Source of the DNA: JBDTMT01 sp033764095
GTDB taxonomy: Bacteria; Desulfobacterota; Binatia; HRBIN30; CADEER01
DNA length: 52,434 nucleotides
Direction: 5' to 3'
NCBI GenBank assembly: GCA_033764095.1
Contig: JANRJF010000141.1
Location: forward strand, 1-52,434
A program made the translations under genes and the position numbers. This document shows positions 33,838 to 42,284 of the stretch, one piece after another. The stretch's first letter is position 1. Each line of letters starts with the position of its first letter. The notes under the pieces are model-generated. The model saw nothing but the letters and a program-made list of their open reading frames with translations. It made no database searches and had not been told where the DNA came from.

Positions 33838-34472
33838 GGGGCGAGGCGGCCGAGCCCGAAGAACTCGGCGATGCCGCCGAGCACCAGCTGCGCGCCGACC
33901 GCCACCAGCACCAGCCCCATGAAGCGCACGGCAATTGCTTGGCCGCGGGCGCCGAGCCGCTGCTGCATCCAGCCGGACATCGCCAGCACCACCCAGACCA
34001 CCCCGGCGGTGACGGCGACCGCGATCAGCACCATCCATGGCAGCGTCGTCGGGCGCGCCGCGGCGGCCATCGTCATCGCCGTGATGATCGTGCCGGGGCC
34101 GGCGATGAGCGGCATCGCCACCGGCACCAGCAGCTGATCGGCGGCGCTCAGCGTGGTGGCCGGATCCTCCTCGCGGCCGCGATCGCGCGAGCGCAGCATG
34201 TCGAGCCCGGTGAGCGTCACCACCAGGCCGCCGCCGACCCGAAACGCCGCGAAGGAGATGCCGAAGAGCAGCAGGACGAAGCGCCCGACCAGCGCCGCGC
34301 CGGCGAGGATGGCGAACACCGCCAGCGCGACGCGATTGGCCGCGGCGCGCTGCGACTGGGCGTCGTGGCCAGGCACCAGCGAGAGGAACACCGGCAGCGC
34401 CGCGAACGGGTTGGCGATGGCGATCAGCGCGATGGTGGTCTGCAGGAAGTCGCCGAGGTCGACGTGGAGCAC
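33834..34472 (-). CDS. MarC-family membrane protein
   Basis: The 212-residue protein has about six membrane helices and the MarC/UPF0056 blocks: IALIAIANPFAALPVFLSL, the helix VLLLFGISFAAFRVGGGLVV, PVAMPLIAGPGTIITAMTM, and a final RFMGLVLVAVGAQLVLGGI. The transported solute is not established for the family; some members have been proposed as amino acid exporters. The GTG start at 34472 has GGAGGG upstream; a longer frame is open but lacks family homology. The gene is upstream of the arginine cluster and on the same strand, but a hairpin repeat intervenes. Confidence 0.88.
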   Translation of the reverse strand: MLHVDLGDFLQTTIALIAIANPFAALPVFLSLVPGHDAQSQRAAANRVALAVFAILAGAALVGRFVLLLFGISFAAFRVGGGLVVTLTGLDMLRSRDRGREEDPATTLSAADQLLVPVAMPLIAGPGTIITAMTMAAAARPTTLPWMVLIAVAVTAGVVWVVLAMSGWMQQRLGARGQAIAVRFMGLVLVAVGAQLVLGGIAEFFGLGRLAP

Positions 34473-34489
34473 GATGGTCCCTCCCGCAT

Positions 34490-35107
34490 TCAGGGGATGG
34501 CGGCGGCGGCGCGGTCGTAGCCGGCGGCGTGCCGCAGCATGCGGTAGAGCAGGTACAGGCTGAGCGACAGCACCACCAGCTCGGCGGTGAGCGTCAGCAC
34601 CATGGTCAGCAGGTCCACCATGTCGAGCGCCGACACCCACCAGGCGCGGTCGCTCGGAGCGGTCTGCATCACCGGCACGCCGCCCTGCGGCGCCAGCATG
34701 AACACCACCAGCAGGCGCACCACCGCGGTGAGCAGCAGCGCGATCGAGATGAAGGCGCCGAGGCAGCACGCGCTGACGCCGATCCACAGCGTGCGCACTA
34801 CCGAAGCGGCGGTCGGCCGCGTCGCCGGCGTCAGCATGCGCTCGGCGATGCGCGTGTAGCGGTAGCACCACGCGATGGTGAACAGCAGCACCAGCAGGCT
34901 GCCGAAGGCGACGTACTCGCGGATGTCGACGCCGCGCCCCGAGCCGGACACCGGCGGGCTGCGCAGCACGACGTAGAGCAGCAGGACGATCGGCAGGGTG
35001 GCGAGCGCCACCTGCAGCCAGAAGCCGATCCACCCCAGCCGGGCGAAGGGCCGCGCCAGCTGGGCGAACTCGACTGCCGGGTACGCTGCCGCCTCATCGT
35101 TCGACAT
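34490..35107 (-). CDS. DUF3611-family membrane protein
   Basis: The 205-residue protein opens with RPFARLGWIGFWLQVALA, the usual start of the DUF3611 family, and has four membrane helices with the YRYTRIAERML segment between the second and third and LTAELVVLSLSLYLLYRML in the last. Members occur in cyanobacteria, plastids and diverse bacteria, with no settled function. ATG at 35107 is favoured by GGAGCG upstream; ATG at 35119 is possible. It ends 18 bases before the marC start and is probably co-transcribed. Confidence 0.75.
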   Translation of the reverse strand: MSNDEAAAYPAVEFAQLARPFARLGWIGFWLQVALATLPIVLLLYVVLRSPPVSGSGRGVDIREYVAFGSLLVLLFTIAWCYRYTRIAERMLTPATRPTAASVVRTLWIGVSACCLGAFISIALLLTAVVRLLVVFMLAPQGGVPVMQTAPSDRAWWVSALDMVDLLTMVLTLTAELVVLSLSLYLLYRMLRHAAGYDRAAAAIP

Positions 35108-35240
35108 GCTTCGCTCCATTCCCGCCGGATGGGGCCGCCCGGCTGCCTGGTTGGCGCCGCCCGCTGTAGCGCAAGCCCGGCGGCTTGGCGATGGGCGACC
35201 GGTTGACGGCTGTCGCGACCAATGGGCAGAGGGGCTGCGC

Positions 35241-35714
35241 ATGCTGCACCGTGCGCTCGGCGCCAGCCGCTACGTCGTCATCGTCGCCGTCTTCAGTACG
35301 CTGCTGTCGTCGATGGCGCTGCTGGTCTACGGCGCCCTCATGGAGGTGGTGGCGCTGCTGCAGGTGGTGCGCGACGGCATCATCTCCAGCGCGGGCGGCA
35401 AGGCGCTGGCGCTGCGTTTCATCGAGGCGACCGACATCTTCCTGATCGGCATCGTGCTGTTCATCTTCAGCCTCGGCCTCTACACGCTGTTCATCGACGA
35501 CAAGCTGGCGCTGCCCGCCTGGCTCGAGGTGAAGGATCTCGACGACCTCAAGGCGCAGTTGATCAGCGTCGTCATCGCCGCGCTCGCCGTCATCTTCCTC
35601 GGCTACGTCGTGCAGTGGGAGGGCGACCCGCAGATCCTCGGCCTCGGCGCCGCGGTGGCGCTGATGGTCGCGGCGCTGGCGTTCTTCCTCAACACCAAGC
35701 CGCGCGAGCAGTGA
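35241..35714 (+). CDS. YqhA/UPF0114-family membrane protein
   Basis: The 157-residue protein has four membrane helices and the family pattern: RYVVIVAVFSTLLSSMALLV at the start, IEATDIFLIGIVLFIFSLGL, a conserved YTLFIDDK, the cytoplasmic LPAWLEVKDLDDLKAQL, then VVIAALAVIFLGYVVQW. This is the UPF0114/YqhA family, whose role is unknown. The ATG at 35241 has AGAGGGG nearby. It diverges from the DUF3611 gene and is followed at once by a chimeric remnant. Confidence 0.85.
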   Translation: MLHRALGASRYVVIVAVFSTLLSSMALLVYGALMEVVALLQVVRDGIISSAGGKALALRFIEATDIFLIGIVLFIFSLGLYTLFIDDKLALPAWLEVKDLDDLKAQLISVVIAALAVIFLGYVVQWEGDPQILGLGAAVALMVAALAFFLNTKPREQ

Positions 35715-35725
35715 CGCGAGGGTTC

Positions 35726-35941
35726 ATGCGGACGGCGAGCGAGCCGATGAAGCGCAAGCAGTACGAGGCGGCGTTGGAGACGTTGCAGGCCGAGCTCTGC
35801 ACCCTGCAGGAGCTCGACGTCTGGCCGCTGCTCTTCGCCGGCGGCCTGGTCTTCTTCCTCGCCGTCGAGGCCGAGAAGCTGATCATCCGCTCGACCCCGT
35901 CGCTGCGCCGCGGCGTCACGGCGGTCGAGGCGGGACAGTGA
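35726..35941 (+). pseudogene. Chimeric short frame: PPK2-like N terminus joined to a P-type-ATPase-like C terminus
   Basis: The 71-residue frame starts MRTASEP and reads MKRKQYEAALETLQAEL then CTLQEL, which fits the first helix of polyphosphate kinase 2 (usual form: KRKEYEKEL..LQ.EL..LQEW). The nucleotide-binding region that should follow is missing. The rest, WPLLFAGGLVFFLAVEAEKL and IIR, looks like the last membrane helix of a P-type cation ATPase. The join suggests deletion between two former genes. It could instead be a real small membrane protein. GAGGG lies close before the ATG. Confidence 0.5.
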
Positions 35942-35953
35942 GGCAGACTCCAT

Positions 35954-35990
35954 CCCGCGCAACGCGGGGGAGGGGCGGGGAGGGGGCGCC
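35954..35990. repeat. GC-rich imperfect repeat (gcgggggaggggcggggagg)
   Basis: Sequence catcccgcgcaacgcggggg followed by G-rich words recalls the kup-downstream hairpin class, but only a short stem (cccgc/gcggg) can form here. It lies between the chimeric remnant and the peroxidase gene. Confidence 0.4.
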
Positions 35991-36030
35991 GCATTGCATC
36001 TCGGTGCTCGGTCAGTAGGATCCCCGCCCG

Positions 36031-37074
36031 ATGCCCGAGTCCCAGGAAGCGATTCAGTCCGGTCCCGGTCGCGCGGCGATCTTCCTCGTGCTCACCGTCG
36101 GCGCCTCCGACCAGGACGCCGCGCTGGTGCGCGAGGTGTGCGCCGACATCTCCGGCCTGGTGCGCGCCGTCGGCCATCGCGACGAGACGGCGGCGCTGAG
36201 CTGCGTGGTCGCGATCGGCGCCGAGGCGTGGGAGCGCGTGCTGCCCGGTCGCGGCCGTCCCGCGCAGCTGCACCCCTTTCGCGCCCTCGCGGACGGCGGC
36301 CGCGTCGCGCCGTCGACGCCCGGCGACCTGCTGCTGCACATCCGCGCCGAGCGCCAGGACTTCTGCCAGGAGCTGATGCGCGCGATCATGACGCGCCTCG
36401 GCGGCGCGGTGGCGATCGCCGACGAGGTGCACGGCTTCGCCTACATGGACAGCCGCGACCTGATCGGCTTCGTCGACGGCACCGAGAATCCGGCGGGCGA
36501 GCTGCGCCGCGCCTTCACCATCGTCGGCGACGAGGACCCCGAGCACGCCGGCGGCAGTTACGTGACGACGCAGCGCTACGTCACCGACTTCACCGCCTGG
36601 GGCGCCGTCCCGACGGAGCAGCAGGAGGCGGTCATCGGCCGCACCAAGGCCGACGACATCGAGCTCGGCGATGACGTGTGTCCGCCCTCGGCGCACAAGG
36701 AGCGCGCCAAGATCGTGCGCGACGGCGTCGAGCAGAAGATCCTGCGCCACAACCGCGCCTTCGGCAGCGCGCGCGAGTCGGGCACCTTCTTCATCGCCTA
36801 CGCGCGCGACCTCTCGGTCACCGAGGAGATGCTGCAGCGCATGGTCATCGCCGACGAGGCCGGCGTCTACGATCGCCTGCTCGACTTCTCGCGCCCGCAG
36901 ACCGGCACCAACTTCTTCGCCCCGTCGGTGGACGTGTTGGAGGCGCTCGCCGATCCGCCCGCCGCGCAGCCGGAGGCAGCGCCGGCGCCGCCGGCGCCCG
37001 AGGCCGCGTCCGCGGCGCCTGCCGATGCCACGCTCAGAATCGGCAGCCTGCGCGGCACCGGCGGCGAGCTGTAG
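36031..37074 (+). CDS. Dyp-type peroxidase with encapsulin cargo-loading peptide
   Basis: The 347-residue haem peroxidase has the family signature GFVDGTENP (146-154, catalytic Asp149), a likely haem-ligand histidine at 222 (SAHKERAKI), distal arginine in HNRAFGS (about 242) and GTFFIAYARDL. It oxidises dyes or phenolic substrates with hydrogen peroxide. After the enzyme domain ends near 308, a Pro/Ala-rich linker of about 25 residues leads to the last residues TLRIGSLRGTGGEL (334-347). The core LRIGSLRG matches the consensus encapsulin-targeting peptide of Dyp cargo (LxIGSLKG). So the enzyme is probably packed in an encapsulin shell. The shell gene is not in this window. ATG at 36031 is the first start. 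Confidence 0.92.
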   Translation: MPESQEAIQSGPGRAAIFLVLTVGASDQDAALVREVCADISGLVRAVGHRDETAALSCVVAIGAEAWERVLPGRGRPAQLHPFRALADGGRVAPSTPGDLLLHIRAERQDFCQELMRAIMTRLGGAVAIADEVHGFAYMDSRDLIGFVDGTENPAGELRRAFTIVGDEDPEHAGGSYVTTQRYVTDFTAWGAVPTEQQEAVIGRTKADDIELGDDVCPPSAHKERAKIVRDGVEQKILRHNRAFGSARESGTFFIAYARDLSVTEEMLQRMVIADEAGVYDRLLDFSRPQTGTNFFAPSVDVLEALADPPAAQPEAAPAPPAPEAASAAPADATLRIGSLRGTGGEL

Positions 37075-37201
37075 GCGAGCGCCGCGACGCGCCGCCCGGC
37101 GGCGCCGCGATGGCCTGGCCCCGCCTGGAGCGAGGGGGGCCACGGGTGACGCGTTGCCGCCGCCGCCAGACGCGGCGACAACGCCGACGCACGACCGCCC
37201 T

Positions 37202-38623
37202 TCACACCGCGATCGCGCCCGACCACAAGCCGTGCACGGCAGCCAGCGCCGCGACCACCACCAGCGCGAACAGCAGCCGCTCGCGTGCGCTGAACAGCGG
37301 CGCGCCGCGCTCGCGTTGGGCGAGCACGTAGAGGGCCGTGCCCGGCGCGTAGACGGCCGCCGAGAGCAGCAGGAAGGTGAGGCCGCCGGCGATCAGCATG
37401 GCGGCGGCGTAGACCACCGCGACGGCGCTGCGCAGCAGATCGCCGCGGCGGCCGCGCGGATCGGCGGCGTAGGTCTCGCCGCTCCATGCCAGCTGCAGGC
37501 CGTAGCCGGCGACCAGCAGATACGGCAGCAGCGTCATCGCGCTGGTCATGCGCATCGCCAGCGCGAAGGTCTCGTCGGCGAACGAGGTGACGATGAGAAA
37601 CGCCTGGATGACCAGGTTCGACAGCCACAGCGCGCTGACCGGCACCTGGTTGCGATTCTCGCGCGCCAGGAACGACGGCATGGTGCGGTGGCGCGCGGCG
37701 GAGAACAGCACCTCGGCGGCGAGCAGCGCCCACGACAGGTAGTTGCCGAGCACCGAGACGATCAGGCTGAGGCTGACGAACGCCAGGCCCCAGGGCCCGA
37801 CGATCGCCGCCATCACGCCGGCCACCGACGGGGTCGGCAACTGCGCCAGCTCGGCCTGCGGCAGGATGCCGTACGACAGCATGGTCACCGCCACCAGCAG
37901 CGCCAGCACCACCAGGAAGCCGGCGACGGTGGCGAAGCCGACGTCGCTGCGCTGCCGCGCCAGGCGCGAGTAGACGCTGGCGCCCTCGATGCCGACGAAG
38001 ACGAAGACGGTGAGCAGCATGGTGCCGCGCACCTGCTCGAACAGGCTCGGCGCCGCGCGCGGCGCGAAGTTGGCGGCGAAGACCTCGGCGCGGAAGGCGA
38101 GCGCCGCGGCGACCAGGAAGGCGAGCAGCGGGACGATCTTCGCCACCGTGGCGATGGTGTTGAGCGCCGCCGCCTGCGTGATGCCGCGCAGCACCAGCGC
38201 GTGCACGCCCCACAGCAGCAGCGAGGCGCTCAGCACCGCCGCCGGCGTCGAGCCGTCGCCGAAGATCGGGACGAAGGCGCCGAGCGTCGCCTTGATCAGG
38301 ATCAGGCAGGCGAGCTGCGCCAGGCAGCAGGTGATCCAGTAGCCGAGCGCCGCGGCGAAGCCGAGGTAGTCGCCGAAGCCGGCCTTGGCGTAGGCGTAGA
38401 TGCCGGCGTCGAGGTCGGGCCGCCGTTGCGACAGCGTCTGGAAGACGAACGCCAGCATCAGCATGCCGCCGCCGGCGATGCCCCACGCCGCCAGCGCCGC
38501 GAGCCCGCCGCTCGCCGTCGCGAACTTCGCCGGCAGCGTGAAGATGCCGGCGCCGACCATCGAGCCGATGACCAGCGCGGTGAGCGAGGCGCGGGAGAGG
38601 GAGGTGGACGAGGAGTCAGTCAC
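37202..38623 (-). CDS. ArcD-like basic amino acid antiporter, second copy
   Basis: The 473-residue APC-family transporter is a clear paralogue of the one next to arcA: VIGSMVGAGIFTLPAKFA, RRPDLDAGIYAYAKAGFGDY and VFVGIEGASVYSRLARQRSD match in order. About 12 membrane helices. Likely exchanges: arginine for ornithine, agmatine or citrulline. Its start is a GTG at 38623. It stands alone, with a ctaacagcct palindrome upstream and a non-coding gap of about 130 bases to the peroxidase gene downstream (convergent). Confidence 0.85.
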   Translation of the reverse strand: MTDSSSTSLSRASLTALVIGSMVGAGIFTLPAKFATASGGLAALAAWGIAGGGMLMLAFVFQTLSQRRPDLDAGIYAYAKAGFGDYLGFAAALGYWITCCLAQLACLILIKATLGAFVPIFGDGSTPAAVLSASLLLWGVHALVLRGITQAAALNTIATVAKIVPLLAFLVAAALAFRAEVFAANFAPRAAPSLFEQVRGTMLLTVFVFVGIEGASVYSRLARQRSDVGFATVAGFLVVLALLVAVTMLSYGILPQAELAQLPTPSVAGVMAAIVGPWGLAFVSLSLIVSVLGNYLSWALLAAEVLFSAARHRTMPSFLARENRNQVPVSALWLSNLVIQAFLIVTSFADETFALAMRMTSAMTLLPYLLVAGYGLQLAWSGETYAADPRGRRGDLLRSAVAVVYAAAMLIAGGLTFLLLSAAVYAPGTALYVLAQRERGAPLFSARERLLFALVVVAALAAVHGLWSGAIAV

Positions 38624-38631
38624 AAGAAAAA

Positions 38632-38728
38632 GGCCGTTAGGCTGTTGGCTGCTAGGCTGTGAGGGGGCGGATCATTTCTCCCCCTTAACAGCCTAACAGC
38701 CTAACAGCCTCGAAAGCCTAACAGCCTC
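38632..38728. repeat. Word-type palindrome (aggctgttaggctg family)
   Basis: Left words ggccgttaggctgttggctg and right words ctaacagcctaacagcct pair around a ccccc/ggggg stem. It lies between the nhaC stop and the second antiporter gene; relatives lie at 9162-9252 and 52274-52301. Confidence 0.82.
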
Positions 38729-38731
38729 TCC

Positions 38732-40195
38732 TCAGATCCGCCGCGTCCTGATCCCCAGCGTCGCGAAGGCGATCGTCACCAACGGGCTGAGCCAGCAGAA
38801 GACGGCGTAGGGGGCGTAGTGGACGGTGGCGATGCCGAGCGTCGCGGCCATGTAGGCGCCGCAGCTGTTCCAGGGGATCAGCGCGCCGGTGACGGTGCCG
38901 GAGTCGCCGACCGTGCGCGACAGCACTTCCGGCGCCAGGCCGCGCTCGCGGAAGCCGTTCTTGAACATGCGCGCCGGCAGCACGATGGCGATGTACTGGT
39001 CGGCGGTGACGATGTTGGTGGCGACCACCGCGCCGACCAGCGACGCGACCAGCCTCCCCGCCGACCTGGCGGCATTGATGACCGGCGCCATCAGCCGGTC
39101 GAGGACACCGACCTTCTCCACCACGCCGCCGAAGGAGAGCGCAGTGATGATCAGCCAGACGGTGTTGAGCATGCTCTCCATGCCGCCGCGCGAGATGAGC
39201 TGATCGATGTCGGCGTTGCCGGTGTTGGAGCGGTAGCCGTCGGCGAGCGCCAGCCACACCCCCTTGAGCAGCGCCAGGCCGTTCGGCAGGTCGGTGGTGC
39301 CGGCGCTGTTGGCGTAGGCGATGACGCGCTCCGGCGCGACGATCACCGCCAGCACGCCGCCCGCCAGCGCGCCGAGGAAGATGGTGGTGAAGGGCGGCAG
39401 CTTGATCGCGGCGAGGGCGACGACCAGTCCCAGCGGGACGAACAGCCACAGTGAAACGTGGAAGAGGTTCTGGATGGCGTCGAGCTGTTCCTGGGCATCG
39501 AAGTCGCCCGGACTGCCGAGATACCAGAAGACCAGCAGCGCCGCCGGCAGCGTCACCGCCGAGGTGATGAAGGTCTCGCGCACGTGCGCGTAGAGGTCGA
39601 CGCCGGCGGACGCGGCGGCGAGGTTGGCGGAGTCGGAGAGCGGCGAGGACTTGTCGCCGAAGTAGGCGCCGGAGATCACCGCGCCGGCGGTCACCGCCGG
39701 GCTCAGATCCATGTTGGCGGCGATGCCCATCAGGCCGATGCCGATGGTGCCGACCACCGTCCACGAGCTGCCGATGCTCATCGCGACGATGCCGCAGATC
39801 ACCGCGGTGGTGAGGTAGAAGTAGTTGGGGCTGAGCAGCTGCAGGCCGTAGTAGACCATCGCCACCAGCGTCCCGCTCATCGCCCAGGTGCCGATCAGCG
39901 AGCCGACCGCGAAGAGGATGAAGATCGCGCCGATGCCGGAGGAGACGCTGTGCACCGCCGCCTCGCCGAGCGCCTCCAGCGTGTGGCCGCAGCGCCAGCC
40001 GACGAGCACCGCGACCAGGGTCGCCACCACCAGCGCGATCTGGTTGGGTCCCAGCGCGCCGGCGTCGCCGAACAGGAAGAACGAGAGACTGATGAAGACG
40101 ATCAGGCTGCCGACCGGGATCAGCGCCTCCAGCATGGTCACCGGTCGGGTGCCGGGCGCCGGCGCGGCGGGCGTCGAGTCGGGTGCGGACGTCAT
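38732..40195 (-). CDS. nhaC: NhaC-family Na+/H+ antiporter
   Basis: The 487-residue protein has about 11-12 membrane helices with NhaC features: IGSSWTVVGTIGIGLMGIA, AGAVISGAYFGDKSSPLSDS and TVTGALIPWNSCGAYMAATL. NhaC proteins exchange sodium for protons and help under alkaline or saline conditions. The ATG at 40195 overlaps the mrpD stop by ATGA and has GGAGGA upstream, so it is the last cistron of the Mrp-type operon. That pairing of two unrelated sodium/proton antiporter types in one coupled operon is unusual. Confidence 0.92.
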   Translation of the reverse strand: MTSAPDSTPAAPAPGTRPVTMLEALIPVGSLIVFISLSFFLFGDAGALGPNQIALVVATLVAVLVGWRCGHTLEALGEAAVHSVSSGIGAIFILFAVGSLIGTWAMSGTLVAMVYYGLQLLSPNYFYLTTAVICGIVAMSIGSSWTVVGTIGIGLMGIAANMDLSPAVTAGAVISGAYFGDKSSPLSDSANLAAASAGVDLYAHVRETFITSAVTLPAALLVFWYLGSPGDFDAQEQLDAIQNLFHVSLWLFVPLGLVVALAAIKLPPFTTIFLGALAGGVLAVIVAPERVIAYANSAGTTDLPNGLALLKGVWLALADGYRSNTGNADIDQLISRGGMESMLNTVWLIITALSFGGVVEKVGVLDRLMAPVINAARSAGRLVASLVGAVVATNIVTADQYIAIVLPARMFKNGFRERGLAPEVLSRTVGDSGTVTGALIPWNSCGAYMAATLGIATVHYAPYAVFCWLSPLVTIAFATLGIRTRRI

Positions 40196-41955
40196 GGGCT
40201 TCCTCCCGCGGCCAGCGCCGCGCCGAACAGGATGGTGAGCAGCAGCAGCGACAGCCCGGCGACCGGCCAGCGCCGCAGCCGCTCGTCGAGCTGCACCAGC
40301 GCGCCGCCGCCGACGAGCGCGGCGCGCCGCAGCGCGCCGAGCCCGGCGCCCGCCAGGGCGCGCGGCAGGCGCTCGTCCCAGCGTCCGAGCAGCAGCGCCA
40401 GCACGCCGCCGCCGAGCAGCGGCCACAGCGATTTCATCAGGCCGTCGAGGCTGAGCCCGGGGCTGACGCTGCCGCCGGGGATCGGCAGCAACGCGCCCCA
40501 TCCGCCGAGGCCGAGCAGCAGCGACGTGAGGGCGAGGAACAGCGCCGCCAGCTCGCGGCCGCGCGCGATCGCTTGGCGCGGCGCGAGCGGCGCGTCGGGC
40601 GCCGCCGTGGCGTGCGCCAGCACCAGCACCAGATACGCGGCGGTGAGGACGCCGCCGGCCTGCAGCACCAGCCCCCACCACCACTGGCCGCTGGCGCTCG
40701 CCGCGCCGAGCAGCAGCTCCTTGGCGGCATAGGCGCCGCTCGGCGGCAGGCCCATCAGCGCCAGGCCGCCGACGGCAAAGGTCAGCACGCTGAGCGGCTG
40801 CGCGCGCGCGATGCCGCGCAGGCCGGTGATGCGGTCGTGGCCGAGCGCCGCGTACATCAGGCCGGCCGCCATGAACATGCCGGCCTTGGCGGTGGCGTGC
40901 GCCATCGCCTGCAGGATTCCGCCCGCCAGCGCGCCGCCGCTGAGCAGGCGGCCGGACGCGTCGAGCGCCAGCGGGAACATGAGGAAGAGGTAGCCGATCT
41001 GCGCCACCGTCGAGTAGGCGACCAGCAGCTTCAGCCGCTCCTGGCGCAGCGCCACCAGGTTGCCGACCACGATCGCGCCGGCGCCGAGCGCCGCCAGCAG
41101 CTGTGCCGCGGCGCCGCCGGGGATCGCCGGCATGACCGCGAACCACAACCGCACGACGAGAAAGAACGAGCCCTTCACCACCAGTGCCGAGAGCACCGCG
41201 CTGGCCGCCGGCGGCGCGCCGGCGTGCGCCGGCGGCAGCCACAGGTGCAGTGGGAAGAGGGCGGTCTTGGCGAGCAGGCCGATGGTCATCAGCGACGCCG
41301 CGACCACCACCGTCGGGCTCGGCGTCAGCCGCGCCGCCAGCAGCGCCATGTCGAGCGTGCCGCCGGCGCCGTAGAGCAGGGCGCAGCCGACCAGGTAGAA
41401 GACCGAGCCGACCAGCGCGAACAATAGGTAGCGCAGCGCCGCGGCGAGCGTCTCGGCGCGCCCGTCGAGGCAGACCAGCGGCACGCCGCCGAAGGTGAGC
41501 AGCTCCAGCGCGACGTAGCCGGTGAACAGGTCGCCGGTGACGAACACCGCGTTGAGCGCGCTCCAGATCGACAGCAGCAGGATCCAGAACGCATCCGGCG
41601 CGCGCGTCTCCGGCGCGCCGGCGGCGACGTGGAAGTCGGCGCGCGCGAACAGCGCGACGGCGGCGACGACCACGGCGATCACCAGCATCATCGCCGCCGC
41701 CAGCCCGTCGGCGCGCAGCGCGACGCCGAGCGGCGGCGACCAGCCGCCGAGCACGTAGACCAGCGGCGCGCCCGACTCGACGACACCGCTGGCGATGGCG
41801 ATGGCGACGGCGAGACCGGCCGGCACCGTCGCCAGGGCGATGCGCTCGACGTGGCGACCGCCGGCGGCGGCGGCGAGCAGCATCGCGATCACCGGCAGCA
41901 GGATGGCCAGCACCAGCCAGGTGCCGCCGGCGGTCGAGACCTCCACCGCGCTCAC
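40192..41955 (-). CDS. mrpD: MrpD/NuoL-M-N-like antiporter subunit
   Basis: The 587-residue protein has about 14 membrane helices and the proton-channel subunit core: FVTGDLFTGYVALELLTFG, the conserved glutamate in that helix, MTIGLLAKTALFPLHLWLPP, HAGAPPAASAVLSALVVKGS with the lysine, and LQAMAHATAKAGMFMAAGLM. It should be the main ion-translocating subunit of the Mrp complex. The GTG at 41955 overlaps the previous stop (GTGA). The C-terminal extension after the core carries further helices. Only one large NuoL/M-like subunit is encoded in this operon; a second, the MrpA core, is missing. Confidence 0.9.
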   Translation of the reverse strand: MSAVEVSTAGGTWLVLAILLPVIAMLLAAAAGGRHVERIALATVPAGLAVAIAIASGVVESGAPLVYVLGGWSPPLGVALRADGLAAAMMLVIAVVVAAVALFARADFHVAAGAPETRAPDAFWILLLSIWSALNAVFVTGDLFTGYVALELLTFGGVPLVCLDGRAETLAAALRYLLFALVGSVFYLVGCALLYGAGGTLDMALLAARLTPSPTVVVAASLMTIGLLAKTALFPLHLWLPPAHAGAPPAASAVLSALVVKGSFFLVVRLWFAVMPAIPGGAAAQLLAALGAGAIVVGNLVALRQERLKLLVAYSTVAQIGYLFLMFPLALDASGRLLSGGALAGGILQAMAHATAKAGMFMAAGLMYAALGHDRITGLRGIARAQPLSVLTFAVGGLALMGLPPSGAYAAKELLLGAASASGQWWWGLVLQAGGVLTAAYLVLVLAHATAAPDAPLAPRQAIARGRELAALFLALTSLLLGLGGWGALLPIPGGSVSPGLSLDGLMKSLWPLLGGGVLALLLGRWDERLPRALAGAGLGALRRAALVGGGALVQLDERLRRWPVAGLSLLLLTILFGAALAAGGSP

Positions 41956-42284
41956 GACTCCGGCTCCGGAGCGGGCGGCGGATCGTTGCGCAGGCTGACG
42001 TCGCCGCTCGCCTCGAACAGGCGCAGCAGCAGTGCCACCGCCAGCGCGGTGGCGGCGACGGCGACCACCAGGCCGGTGATCACCAGCGCCTGCGGCACCG
42101 GATCGCCGCCGAGGCCGGCGCCGGCGCCGCGTCGCGCCACCGCGCCGAAGAGCAGGAAGATGCCGCCGCCGAGCAGATTGAAGGCGAGCAGCTTGCGCAG
42201 CGGCTCGGGGGCGATGACCAGACCGTAGACGCCGACGCCGACCAGCGCCGCGCCGCACAGCCCGAAGATCTCGGCGGCGGTCAC
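41952..42284 (-). CDS. mrpC: MrpC/NuoK-like antiporter subunit
   Basis: The 110-residue protein has three membrane helices in the NuoK/MrpC pattern (IFGLCGAALVGVGVYGLVI, LLAFNLLGGGIFLLFGAVA, DPVPQALVITGLVVAVAATA), with the typical DPVPQALVITGLV. It ends in a short acidic Pro tail. GTG start at 42284 overlaps the preceding stop by GTGA. Confidence 0.9.
   Translation of the reverse strand: MTAAEIFGLCGAALVGVGVYGLVIAPEPLRKLLAFNLLGGGIFLLFGAVARRGAGAGLGGDPVPQALVITGLVVAVAATALAVALLLRLFEASGDVSLRNDPPPAPEPES

Noticed and set aside
33643..34038. N-terminal extension of the ArcD-like frame to 34038
   Set aside because: It would overlap marC, lacks homology, and the ATG at 33642 has a strong ribosome-binding site and the family N terminus.
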